A stretch of DNA of 12,423 nucleotides. It comes from Desulfobacterales bacterium. GTDB lineage: Bacteria > Desulfobacterota > Desulfobacteria > Desulfobacterales > Desulfobacteraceae. Positions within the stretch are counted from its first letter, which is position 1. Every line of letters begins with the position of its first letter. The stretch spans positions 1-12,423 of the forward strand of contig JAKSAU010000430.1 in NCBI GenBank assembly GCA_022361535.1, given 5' to 3'. The notes below the pieces were generated by a model. The model was not told where the DNA came from. It saw only the letters and a program-made list of their open reading frames with translations, and made no database searches. Below, piece by piece: positions 6,735 through 12,423 of the stretch. Made by a program: the position numbers and the translations under genes.

Positions 6735-7409
6735 ATGGAAAAAGGGATCTATCACAGGGTCGAGTCAGAAATAATTCGTCTGATTACCAATGAAAACATA
6801 GGGCCTAACGAGCGGTTGCCGTCGGAAAGGGCCTTGGCCCAGAAGTTTAAAGTGTCAAGAAATACCATACGCGAAGCAATCAGAACCCTTGTGGAAAAAG
6901 GCATTTTAACCTGTCGAAGAGGGGCAGGTTCCTTTGTTACAGCGGGTGCTGCAGAGTTGATCACAGCCCAGATTAAAGAAGAGATGGGTAAAAAACAATT
7001 CCATCTGGCCGAGATTTTTGAAGTAAGAAAAATGCTGGAACCTGCTGTTGCTGCTAAAGCTTCCAAAAAAATAAAGAAGTCGGATCTTGTTGTCCTTACC
7101 CATATTCTTGACCAACAGCAGGCCGCATTGGAAAAAGGAACAGACCCGGTGGCGTTTGATACCCTGTTCCATGAAGCCCTTGTTAATTCTACCGGAAATA
7201 AGGTGCTGTACTCCGTTTATCAGACTCTGACCGAGCTTTTAGCAGAAAGCCGTGCGTTCCAGCCGCCTCAGCGGGCAAGGGTATCGGTTGAATCCCATAA
7301 AAGGATACTTGAGGCCGTAAAGTCCGGGGATGAGGATGGTGCATTCAAGGCCATGGCAGACCATATGGACAAAGTAGAAACGATTTTAAAAGATATGATT
7401 AAGGAATAA
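6735..7409 (+). CDS. GntR/FadR-family transcriptional regulator with FCD domain
   Basis: A 224-residue DNA-binding regulator. Residues 5-70 are the GntR winged helix: LPSERALAQKFKVSRNTIREAI (28-49) is the helix-turn-helix signature, followed by the wing GAGSFV. Residues about 90-220 form the all-helical FCD ligand domain. Its candidate metal/ligand residues are Asp142 and His146 in FDTLFHEAL, His188 in ESHKRILEA and His210 in ADHMD, the usual D-H-H-H set of metal-containing FadR-type regulators that sense small carboxylates. I chose ATG 6735, which opens with the family-typical N-terminus and follows GGGGA. The longer frame beginning at GTG 6645 would start inside the usp terminator. The TauE/SafE gene follows after 8 bases, so this is probably its regulator. 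The ligand is not determinable here; a carboxylate or sulfonate catabolite is a guess from context. Confidence 0.92.
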   Translation: MEKGIYHRVESEIIRLITNENIGPNERLPSERALAQKFKVSRNTIREAIRTLVEKGILTCRRGAGSFVTAGAAELITAQIKEEMGKKQFHLAEIFEVRKMLEPAVAAKASKKIKKSDLVVLTHILDQQQAALEKGTDPVAFDTLFHEALVNSTGNKVLYSVYQTLTELLAESRAFQPPQRARVSVESHKRILEAVKSGDEDGAFKAMADHMDKVETILKDMIKE

Positions 7410-7417
7410 TAGAAAAG

Positions 7418-8215
7418 ATGACCTATATTGCTTTGTATTTAGCCGTGGGAGCTGTAGCTGGGGTTCTGGCAGGACTTCTGGGCATCGGTGGCGGACTGGT
7501 GATTGTACCCATGCTTACTTTTGTTTTTACCTCACAGGGTATTGCTCATGACGTCATTCTTCATATGGCCCTTGGCACTTCCCTTGCCAGTATTCTCTTT
7601 ACATCACTTTCAAGTATGCGTTCACACCACAAACGGGGGGCCGTGGTATGGCCTGTGGTGGTTAAAATTACACCGGGCATTTTAGTGGGCACATTTGGCG
7701 GTGCCTGGATAGCCTCAATGCTTTCCACGAACTTTCTTAAAGGATTCTTCGGGGTATTCCTGATTTACGTGGCCACACAGATGCTTATGGGGATCAAGCC
7801 CAAACCCACCAGGGATATTCCCGGAACCACAGGTACGTTTGTTGCCGGAAATGTGATTGGTGTTTTCTCAAGCCTGGTAGGTATTGGCGGAGGAACCCTG
7901 TCCGTTCCTTTCCTGGTCTGGTGTAACACGAAAATCCATAAAGCAATCGGTACGTCTGCAGCCATTGGTCTGCCCATTGCTATTGCCGGTACCCTGGGGT
8001 ATGTCATCAACGGTTTGGGTGTTGAGGGCATGCCGTCCATGTCTTTGGGATTTATCAACCTGGGTGCTTTGGCCGGGATTGTAGCAGCGTCTGTCCTTAC
8101 AGCACCTATTGGTGTTAGGCTGGCGCACAGTCTTCCTATAGACAAGCTTAAGCGGATTTTTGCCTTGCTGCTCTATGTGGTAGGAACAAAGATGCTGGTC
8201 TCTGTTTTTTTATAG
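7418..8215 (+). CDS. TauE/SafE-family membrane permease (anion exporter)
   Basis: A 265-residue inner-membrane protein made of two homologous halves, about eight helices in all. The duplicated signature is clear: GLLGIGGGLVIVPML (19-33) and SSLVGIGGGTLSVPFL (151-166), with the paired ALGTSLA (51-57) and AIGTSAA (176-182). Basic loops occur near 70-73 and 126-132. Characterised relatives export sulfite, sulfoacetate or other small sulfur-containing or organic anions (TauE, SafE). The ATG lies 8 bases after the stop of the GntR/FCD gene; AAGGA inside the end of that gene is the likely ribosome binding site and suggests translational linkage. It converges on a second, more divergent member of the same family 41 bases downstream. 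The family is certain; the substrate is unknown. Confidence 0.92.
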   Translation: MTYIALYLAVGAVAGVLAGLLGIGGGLVIVPMLTFVFTSQGIAHDVILHMALGTSLASILFTSLSSMRSHHKRGAVVWPVVVKITPGILVGTFGGAWIASMLSTNFLKGFFGVFLIYVATQMLMGIKPKPTRDIPGTTGTFVAGNVIGVFSSLVGIGGGTLSVPFLVWCNTKIHKAIGTSAAIGLPIAIAGTLGYVINGLGVEGMPSMSLGFINLGALAGIVAASVLTAPIGVRLAHSLPIDKLKRIFALLLYVVGTKMLVSVFL

Positions 8216-8256
8216 AAGCCAAAAGTTATTTTTCAGATAGCTTCTAATGAAGATCC

Positions 8257-9021
8257 TCAACCTGTAATCGACTGGATCACTAAAACCCCTGCCATCAGTG
8301 CAAGAAGCCGTCGCAACCATTTCCGGTAGGTTTTCGAATTGATTCGTTCGCGAAGTGTCATTGTCAAGACCATGACGACCAGGGCTATGGCTGCCAGGGG
8401 CAGGGCTGTTTTTAGCACCTCAACTGTGAAGTGACCAGTGGAAATAAATACAGCGCCCTGGGTCAATTTACCTGTAAGAAAACATAAGTTAAAAACCTGA
8501 ATCATGGCGGTTTTATCCATCTTGGTTTCAAGGGAAAAGATAACCAGTGCCGGTAGCATGACATTCACGGTTCCTCCAAGCAGGCCGGCAAAGAGGCCAA
8601 AAACAGCAGTGGCAGTTCTCGGATGAACCGTGATCCATGAAAAACCAAACCCAAGGCGTTCTGCATTAAGATAAAGGATAATAACGAAGGCAAGCAGGGG
8701 GCGGAATAGTTCCGGCGGAGCTGCTACAAGAATTCGGGTGCCTATAAAACTTCCTGCCATACCGTATAGAGCCAAAGGCCAGTATCGTCCAATACTGTCA
8801 GACCAGTTTCCCCCTTTGATGATGTTGGCCGCATTGATGGCCACCGTGGGCAGTACCAGTATCAGCACGGCTGTTTTTACATCCAAGACCATAGCCAGCA
8901 AAGGGGTTGCGATCAGCGGGAATCCAATGCCTACGGCGCCGTGGACGCCTGCGGCAAACCCGGTAACCAGTGCACAGAATATAAGATTTACGGATGAAAA
9001 TAAACTTGTCCAACCCCTCAA
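8257..9021 (-). CDS. TauE/SafE-family membrane permease, second divergent copy
   Basis: A 254-residue multi-spanning inner-membrane protein with the TauE/SafE two-halves plan but a less conserved signature. The first half carries HGAVGIGFPLIATPLL (27-42) and the second AGLLGGTVNVMLPALV (145-160). The other permease at 7418-8215 has GIGGG in both places, so this is not a recent duplicate. The only available start is TTG at 9019-9021; an in-frame TAG lies about 45 bases upstream with no ATG or GTG between, and no clear Shine-Dalgarno sequence precedes the TTG. Translation could be weak or coupled to upstream genes. It lies 88 bases downstream of the PhnA-like gene on the same strand, so it may be the last gene of that operon. 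The substrate is unknown; anion export is inferred from the family. Confidence 0.87.
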   Translation of the reverse strand: MRGWTSLFSSVNLIFCALVTGFAAGVHGAVGIGFPLIATPLLAMVLDVKTAVLILVLPTVAINAANIIKGGNWSDSIGRYWPLALYGMAGSFIGTRILVAAPPELFRPLLAFVIILYLNAERLGFGFSWITVHPRTATAVFGLFAGLLGGTVNVMLPALVIFSLETKMDKTAMIQVFNLCFLTGKLTQGAVFISTGHFTVEVLKTALPLAAIALVVMVLTMTLRERINSKTYRKWLRRLLALMAGVLVIQSITG

Positions 9022-9109
9022 TTGACTACAAAGTAGAATTCTTACTTCATAAGGAACCTATAAGCCTAATAGATTACGATTTTAGCCGACAATAAAACCG
9101 GCTTTAAGG

Positions 9110-9502
9110 TCATTGATTTAGCCATTCTTCTGCTTCCGGGCTTAAATAAACCGTATCCAGAAGGTCTTTGGCCCAGTCAACGCCCTGGGCTGCCAGTTTT
9201 CGACAAGCCCGGACAGCCGTAACCTGGACAGCAGGTACTTCGCTCCATATCGCTGTTTCCAGAAATCGTGATTGGGTTGGGTTCGGAGAGTCTGTATCTA
9301 TAATTGATTGGCAGGTACTGCATACCAGAACTGCATGATCGGGATCCGGAATTTTTGGGGCAGGTTCTATTTCTATCACTGACATGGATTCTCCCTGGAC
9401 ATCACAAAGCTCACACTTTTTTTTCGCTCTGCGTACCAGGGTTTTACCCAGCAGGGAAACCTGTTCAATTCGTTCCTTATTTTTCTGATATCCTTTGGCC
9501 AT
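9110..9502 (-). CDS. PhnA-like zinc-ribbon protein
   Basis: A 130-residue cytoplasmic protein. The basic N-terminal helix (1-28) is followed by a predicted zinc ribbon with Cys30-x-x-Cys33 and Cys61-x-x-Cys64. The C-terminal half contains AIWSEVPAVQVTAVR (84-98) and the acidic YLSPEAEEWLN end. From memory these are typical of the PhnA-domain proteins found across marine and sediment Proteobacteria. Despite the label 'alkylphosphonate utilization protein PhnA', no phosphonate gene is nearby, and the name comes from a weak link to the Escherichia coli phn region. The biochemical role is unknown; nucleic-acid or protein binding through the zinc ribbon is plausible. ATG 9502 is supported by AAGGA eight bases upstream. 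It follows the methyltransferase-like gene by 69 bases on the same strand. Confidence 0.8.
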   Translation of the reverse strand: MAKGYQKNKERIEQVSLLGKTLVRRAKKKCELCDVQGESMSVIEIEPAPKIPDPDHAVLVCSTCQSIIDTDSPNPTQSRFLETAIWSEVPAVQVTAVRACRKLAAQGVDWAKDLLDTVYLSPEAEEWLNQ

Positions 9503-9571
9503 GGTGGTATCCTTATCTGGTCTGTAGTTATCAACACGATCGGTTCAAGCTCTCGTTTGTTATGTGTTAGC

Positions 9572-10189
9572 TTATTCCTTTGAGCCGGACAAGGAGAAAA
9601 ACCACTTAATGGGGATAAGGGCGGATACGCGATTCTGATAGCTACGGTATTGACTGCCGTATATCTTGATCAGCTTTTTTTCTTCAAGGTGAACACCGAT
9701 GATCAGATAAAGGGTTAGGACGAGGTTTTCAATGATCATTGACAGATGGATATCATACGATCTTACCCATAAAAATAGCAGAGCAGCAAGATACCAGGGG
9801 TGGCGTACAATGCCAAGAATACCATGCGTACTTAAGGTATGATTTACCTCAGCAGAATCGGATAGTGCCTGTCTAACCCCTAAAAAAACACTCATGGGAT
9901 AAGCCTTTACCCCTTTTACAACAAGAACAACTACAATGACCCACATCACCATCCATACAGGGGTTAATATACCATCCCATGTGAAAATAGTTTGGTTTTT
10001 CAGGCTTTGGCTGAAGGTTAGAATCGGTACAATGGTGACCAGGGCAAAACCGTTATATAGTAAACGGAAGTATCTGAAATTATCTTTTAGAAGGGATTTA
10101 AAAAATTTATCTGCAGTTTGTGAAATAAGGGTACTGTGCATAATGCACCAGGCTGTCCAAAGTAGTATAAGGGTCAGGTAAGTACTCAT
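9572..10189 (-). CDS. Isoprenylcysteine methyltransferase/NnrU-like membrane protein
   Basis: A 205-residue membrane protein with about five hydrophobic helices (3-20, 42-60, 76-93, 124-142, 152-168). The C-terminal part carries the SAM-binding signature of the ICMT/PEMT group: THGILGIVRHPWYLAALL (121-138), with Arg-His-Pro at 129-131. It is followed by the paired Glu169-Glu170 and the family's ending E-x-x-L-x-x-x-Y-G-x-x-Y-x-x-Y-x-x-R-V with LIP. The N-terminal WTAWCIMHSTLIS recalls the NnrU branch. The likely activity is methyl transfer from S-adenosylmethionine to a membrane-embedded substrate, which is not known in bacteria of this type. The start ATG overlaps the stop of the upstream small membrane protein gene by 4 bases (ATGA) and lacks its own Shine-Dalgarno sequence, so translation is probably coupled and the products may work together. 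Confidence 0.82.
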   Translation of the reverse strand: MSTYLTLILLWTAWCIMHSTLISQTADKFFKSLLKDNFRYFRLLYNGFALVTIVPILTFSQSLKNQTIFTWDGILTPVWMVMWVIVVVLVVKGVKAYPMSVFLGVRQALSDSAEVNHTLSTHGILGIVRHPWYLAALLFLWVRSYDIHLSMIIENLVLTLYLIIGVHLEEKKLIKIYGSQYRSYQNRVSALIPIKWFFSLSGSKE

Positions 10190-10416
10190 TTTTGTTTTTG
10201 TAATGACACTGCTACTTTTATTATTGCCAGAACCCAGGGTAATCCGTGAAATACCATATCAAACCAGTCGATTGGCCGCAAATGCTGTCCGTGAATCAGC
10301 ACAGTCAGTTTTTCGATCAAATGGGGTGGATTAAACGGCGCTAACCCCGGGATGATACAAAGCAAAATCACCAAAAACCAGTTGAGATTCCGTATCCGTT
10401 CGACAATTAAATCCAT
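10186..10416 (-). CDS. Small two-helix membrane protein of unknown function
   Basis: A 76-residue protein with two hydrophobic segments (about 13-27 and 56-71). They are joined by a conserved-looking stretch with GLAPFNPPH (24-32), a leucine-rich HLIEKLTVL, and RPIDWFDMVFHG. Small proteins of this shape occur in Desulfobacterota and gamma-proteobacteria and are often labelled 'RND transporter' in databases, but the size rules out a transporter of that superfamily. I prefer ATG at 10414-10416, preceded by AGGG with an 8-base spacer. A GTG frame opening at 10449 would add 11 residues and has no ribosome binding site. Its last four bases overlap the methyltransferase-like gene, so they form an operon. 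No function can be assigned. Confidence 0.7.
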   Translation of the reverse strand: MDLIVERIRNLNWFLVILLCIIPGLAPFNPPHLIEKLTVLIHGQHLRPIDWFDMVFHGLPWVLAIIKVAVSLQKQK

Positions 10417-10517
10417 GACAATTGCCCTGTTATTGCGTTTGTAAATCACAATCTACCAAACTAAATGAGGTCTATCATCCATTCACGAATTTGTCCATTG
10501 TCCGGTTGGATATTTTC

Positions 10518-10523
10518 TTGACA
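10518..10523 (+). promoter_or_regulatory. Possible -35 box for the TetR gene
   Basis: A perfect TTGACA lies 74 bases before the TetR start. The best -10 match, GAAAAT (10543-10548), is four of six and spaced 19 bases, so the promoter is weak or imperfectly placed. The overlapping complement reads TTGTCA, which could serve as a -35 box for the divergent membrane-protein operon. Confidence 0.4.
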
Positions 10524-10550
10524 AGTTGTTGAAACCATGTAAGAAAATAA

Positions 10551-10570
10551 AAGACCGAGCGCTCGTTCAT
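10551..10570. promoter_or_regulatory. Palindromic operator candidate for the TetR regulator
   Basis: A perfect 10-base palindrome CGAGCGCTCG (10556-10565) is embedded in a 20-base partly symmetric element. The flanks AAGAC and TTCAT match in three of five positions. It lies 31 bases before the TetR start codon, just downstream of the presumed promoter. Autorepressing TetR-family proteins commonly bind this kind of site in such a position. No second copy is visible upstream of icmF. Confidence 0.6.
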
Positions 10571-10596
10571 GAAAGCCAGACCATAAGGAGTGTACC

Positions 10597-11241
10597 GTGG
10601 CCAGAAAAAAGGCAGCCCCCATCACAGACACAGATGTCCCGACTCAGATTAAAAATCCTGAACTGGTTCGTGAAAGACGGCGCCACATCATTGATTCTAC
10701 AGTAAAATTGTTTATTGAACACGGGTATCACAAAACCACCACGCGGATGATCGCGCGAGCAGCAGGTTTTTCAATCGGTTCTTTGTATGAATACGTCAGT
10801 TCAAAAGAAGATCTGCTTTACCTTGTCTGCAAAGCTATCCATGAAGAAGTGCAGGATGCGGTAGAAGATGCGCTGTCCGCAAACACTAAGGAAAAAGAGC
10901 AGCTGGCGGAAGTGATCCGCCAATATTTTATTGTCTGTGATAAGATGGCTGATCATATCCTGCTTATGTACCAGGTCACTCAGTTTTTGCCGGATAAGTG
11001 GAAGGAGCGGGTACTGGTCAATGAGCTGAACATAACGGATATTTTTATTCAGGCACTGGGCAGCATGTCCGGGAAGAATAATTTTCCAAGTCTTGATGAA
11101 AAAGTATTAAATCTTGTGGGACACAATATTTCTGTCCTTGGGCAGATGTGGGCATTCAGGCGGTGGCATGTAAAACGAAACTTTTCCCTGGAGCAGTATA
11201 TTTCCATTCAGACCGACTTCATTTTAGGCCTTCTCTACTAA
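10597..11241 (+). CDS. TetR/AcrR-family transcriptional regulator
   Basis: A 214-residue regulator. A charged 25-residue N-terminal tail precedes the TetR_N domain (28-75). Its helix-turn-helix TTRMIARAAGFSIGSLYEYV (48-67) keeps the family pattern T-x-x-x-I-A-x-x-A-G-x-S-x-G-x-x-Y-x-Y, followed by SSKEDLL. The remaining helices (80-214) form the ligand and dimer domain, rich in aromatic residues near 187-196. Translation starts at GTG 10597, with AAGGAG seven bases upstream. A palindromic operator candidate (CGAGCGCTCG) just upstream suggests autoregulation. Downstream, 120 bases away on the same strand, is icmF, so control of branched-chain or short acyl-CoA metabolism is a reasonable inference; the ligand could be an acyl-CoA. 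The divergent membrane-protein operon shares the intergenic region and may also be a target. Confidence 0.92.
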   Translation: MARKKAAPITDTDVPTQIKNPELVRERRRHIIDSTVKLFIEHGYHKTTTRMIARAAGFSIGSLYEYVSSKEDLLYLVCKAIHEEVQDAVEDALSANTKEKEQLAEVIRQYFIVCDKMADHILLMYQVTQFLPDKWKERVLVNELNITDIFIQALGSMSGKNNFPSLDEKVLNLVGHNISVLGQMWAFRRWHVKRNFSLEQYISIQTDFILGLLY

Positions 11242-11361
11242 AAAAAATCAAATAATTAAAAAATTGTATTTATTTTTCCAAGGATATATGCCATCACAAT
11301 AGTACATATAAACTTTGTTTAGTTTAGTCAAACTTTTCGGTATTATAAAGAAGGAGATGTT
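11242..11361. other. AT-rich icmF upstream region with direct repeats
   Basis: About 120 AT-rich bases separate the TetR gene from icmF. A direct repeat AAACTTT occurs at 11310-11316 and 11330-11336, spaced 20 bases start to start, with GTTTAGTTTAG between. A perfect Shine-Dalgarno AAGGAG (11351-11356) sits five bases before the icmF ATG. No good promoter pair and no GC-rich terminator can be placed. The TATTAT at 11341-11346 is too close to the ribosome binding site to be the -10 box. Confidence 0.35.
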
Positions 11362-12423
11362 ATGAGCGCAGAACCTGAAGTATATACCCCCAAGAATTCG
11401 GTTAAGGTCGTAACCGCAACTTCTCTTTTCGACGGCCACGATGCTTCCATAAATATAATGCGGCGAATTTTACAGGATTCCGGTGCCGAGGTCATCCATA
11501 TCGGGCATAACCGGTCTGCAAAAGAAGTTGTGGATGCTGCCATTGAAGAAGATGCCCAGGGTATTGCCGTATCGTCCTATCAGGGCGGGCATGTTGAGTA
11601 TTTTAAATATATGGTGGACATGCTCAAGGAAAAAGGGGCTTCGCATATAAAAATTTTCGGTGGTGGCGGCGGTGTGATTATTCCGTCCGAGATGGATGAG
11701 CTTCATGCCTATGGGGTGACCCGGATTTATTCGCCTGAGGACGGTTCGAAAATGGGGCTTCAGGGCATTATCAATGATAAAATTCAGTCTATGGATTTTC
11801 CGTCCGTAGATTTTGATGCACTGGATTATGATGGTCTGAGTCTTGAGAACAAAAGGGTTACTGCCAATTTCATCTCTGCGGTCCAGGAAGCCTGTGCCAA
11901 CGAAAAAGACCGGCTTGAAGAGATCATGTCCCGGATAAAAGAAAAAGCCGCCGGAAAAGATGTGCCGGTGATCGGGCTGACCGGTACAGGTGGTGCTGGA
12001 AAATCTTCTCTTACTGACGAGCTTATCATACGTATTCTAAGGGATTTAACCGAAGTTAATATCGCCATTATTTCATGCGATCCCTCACGCCGGAAGACAG
12101 GCGGTGCCCTGCTTGGCGACCGGATTCGGATGAATTCCATTGAAACCGGCCGGGTATATATGCGGTCCCTTGCCACCCGAAGGTCCCAGACTGAATTGCC
12201 TGAGGCCCTTCCGCATGCAGTTGAAGTGGCCAAGGCCGCTGGTTACGATATCGTTATTGTGGAAACCGCAGGTATCGGCCAGGGAGACTCCCGGGTCGTG
12301 GATCTGGTAGATCTGTCCATTTATGTGATGACCGCTGAATATGGCGCACCATCCCAGCTTGAAAAGATCGATATGCTGGATTATGCCGATATTGTGGTGG
12401 TCAATAAATACGAGAAAAAAGGC
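11362..12423 (+). CDS. icmF: Fused isobutyryl-CoA mutase IcmF, N-terminal part
   Basis: The first 354 residues of a protein normally near 1,100; the frame is open to the window end. Residues 14-140 are the B12-binding domain: the cofactor-ligand motif is Asp24-Gly-His26 in SLFDGHDAS, with SSYQGG (71-76) and the glycine run IFGGGGG (98-104). Residues about 200-354 are the MeaI-type G-protein chaperone domain: Walker [13 protein letters not shown] (205-216), the [20 protein letters not shown] segment, [10 protein letters not shown] (301-310) and the base-recognition motif Asn-Lys-Tyr-Glu (348-351). B12 domain first, then the GTPase, is the order unique to IcmF; the mutase TIM barrel should follow outside. 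The enzyme interconverts isobutyryl-CoA and butyryl-CoA with adenosylcobalamin, and the GTPase part guards cofactor loading. The start is ATG 11362 after AAGGAG. Upstream is a TetR gene, a possible regulator. The NKxE in place of NKxD is noted separately. Confidence 0.95.
   Translation, partial: MSAEPEVYTPKNSVKVVTATSLFDGHDASINIMRRILQDSGAEVIHIGHNRSAKEVVDAAIEEDAQGIAVSSYQGGHVEYFKYMVDMLKEKGASHIKIFGGGGGVIIPSEMDELHAYGVTRIYSPEDGSKMGLQGIINDKIQSMDFPSVDFDALDYDGLSLENKRVTANFISAVQEACANEKDRLEEIMSRIKEKAAGKDVPVIGLTGTGGAGKSSLTDELIIRILRDLTEVNIAIISCDPSRRKTGGALLGDRIRMNSIETGRVYMRSLATRRSQTELPEALPHAVEVAKAAGYDIVIVETAGIGQGDSRVVDLVDLSIYVMTAEYGAPSQLEKIDMLDYADIVVVNKYEKKG

Noticed and set aside
8213..8246. Inverted repeat TAGAAGC...GCTTCTA between the two TauE genes as a terminator
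   Set aside because: Only 7 bp with a 20-base loop, and neither strand has a U-run after the stem.
9078..9105. AGCCG...CGGCT inverted repeat as a terminator of the PhnA-like gene
   Set aside because: A 5-bp stem followed by A-rich rather than U-rich RNA on the coding strand of that gene.
9304..9570. Plus-strand open frame of 88 codons opposite the PhnA-like gene
   Set aside because: It is antisense to a gene with a recognised domain and shows no family resemblance of its own.
11242..11280. AAATAA...TTATTT repeat after the TetR gene as a terminator
   Set aside because: All A-T pairs, six bp at most, in a uniformly AT-rich stretch where such matches arise by chance.

Overview
The window looks like chromosome of an anaerobic Desulfobacterota bacterium, most likely a Desulfobacteraceae-type marine sulfate reducer. 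This is inferred from the moderate GC, the hybrid sensor kinase architecture, a fused isobutyryl-CoA mutase (IcmF), paired TauE/SafE-type anion exporters and the small 'RND transporter'-labelled membrane protein. No 16S or other taxonomic marker is present, so the assignment is tentative. I see no tRNA, rRNA, CRISPR array, insertion sequence or phage gene.

Layout. 1-648 (+): 3' part of an opine (octopine/nopaline-type) dehydrogenase, cut by the window edge. 809-2389 (-): KefB/KefC-like cation:proton antiporter with a TrkA-N domain. 2390-2802: long AT-rich divergent intergenic region. 2803-4899 (+): membrane-bound hybrid histidine kinase (2 TM, 2 PAS, HisKA, HATPase, receiver). 5022-5894 (-): convergent gene for a CheX-like phosphatase domain fused to two tandem excisionase/MerR-like helix-turn-helix units. 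6147-6569 (+): single-domain universal stress protein, with a leader that can fold into two exclusive hairpins, followed by a strong terminator. 6735-8215 (+): GntR/FadR (FCD) regulator and a TauE/SafE permease, 8 bases apart. 8257-9021 (-): a second, divergent TauE/SafE permease, convergent with the first. 9110-10416 (-): PhnA-like zinc-ribbon protein, isoprenylcysteine-methyltransferase-like membrane protein and a 76-residue membrane protein, the last two overlapping by 4 bases. 10597-11241 (+): TetR regulator with a perfect palindromic operator candidate upstream. 11362-12423 (+): N-terminal 354 residues of IcmF, running off the window.

How the parts may work together. The kinase and the CheX-HTH protein face each other, and CheX proteins dephosphorylate receiver domains, so the fusion could couple receiver dephosphorylation to DNA binding. 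The FCD regulator probably controls the adjacent TauE permease in response to a small carboxylate or sulfonate-derived ligand. The TetR protein probably controls itself and possibly the divergent membrane-protein operon or icmF, which interconverts isobutyryl-CoA and butyryl-CoA.

The least conventional items are the CheX-tandem HTH fusion with a GC palindrome inside its promoter spacer, and the alternative hairpins in the stress-protein leader. No wholly new multi-gene system is evident.
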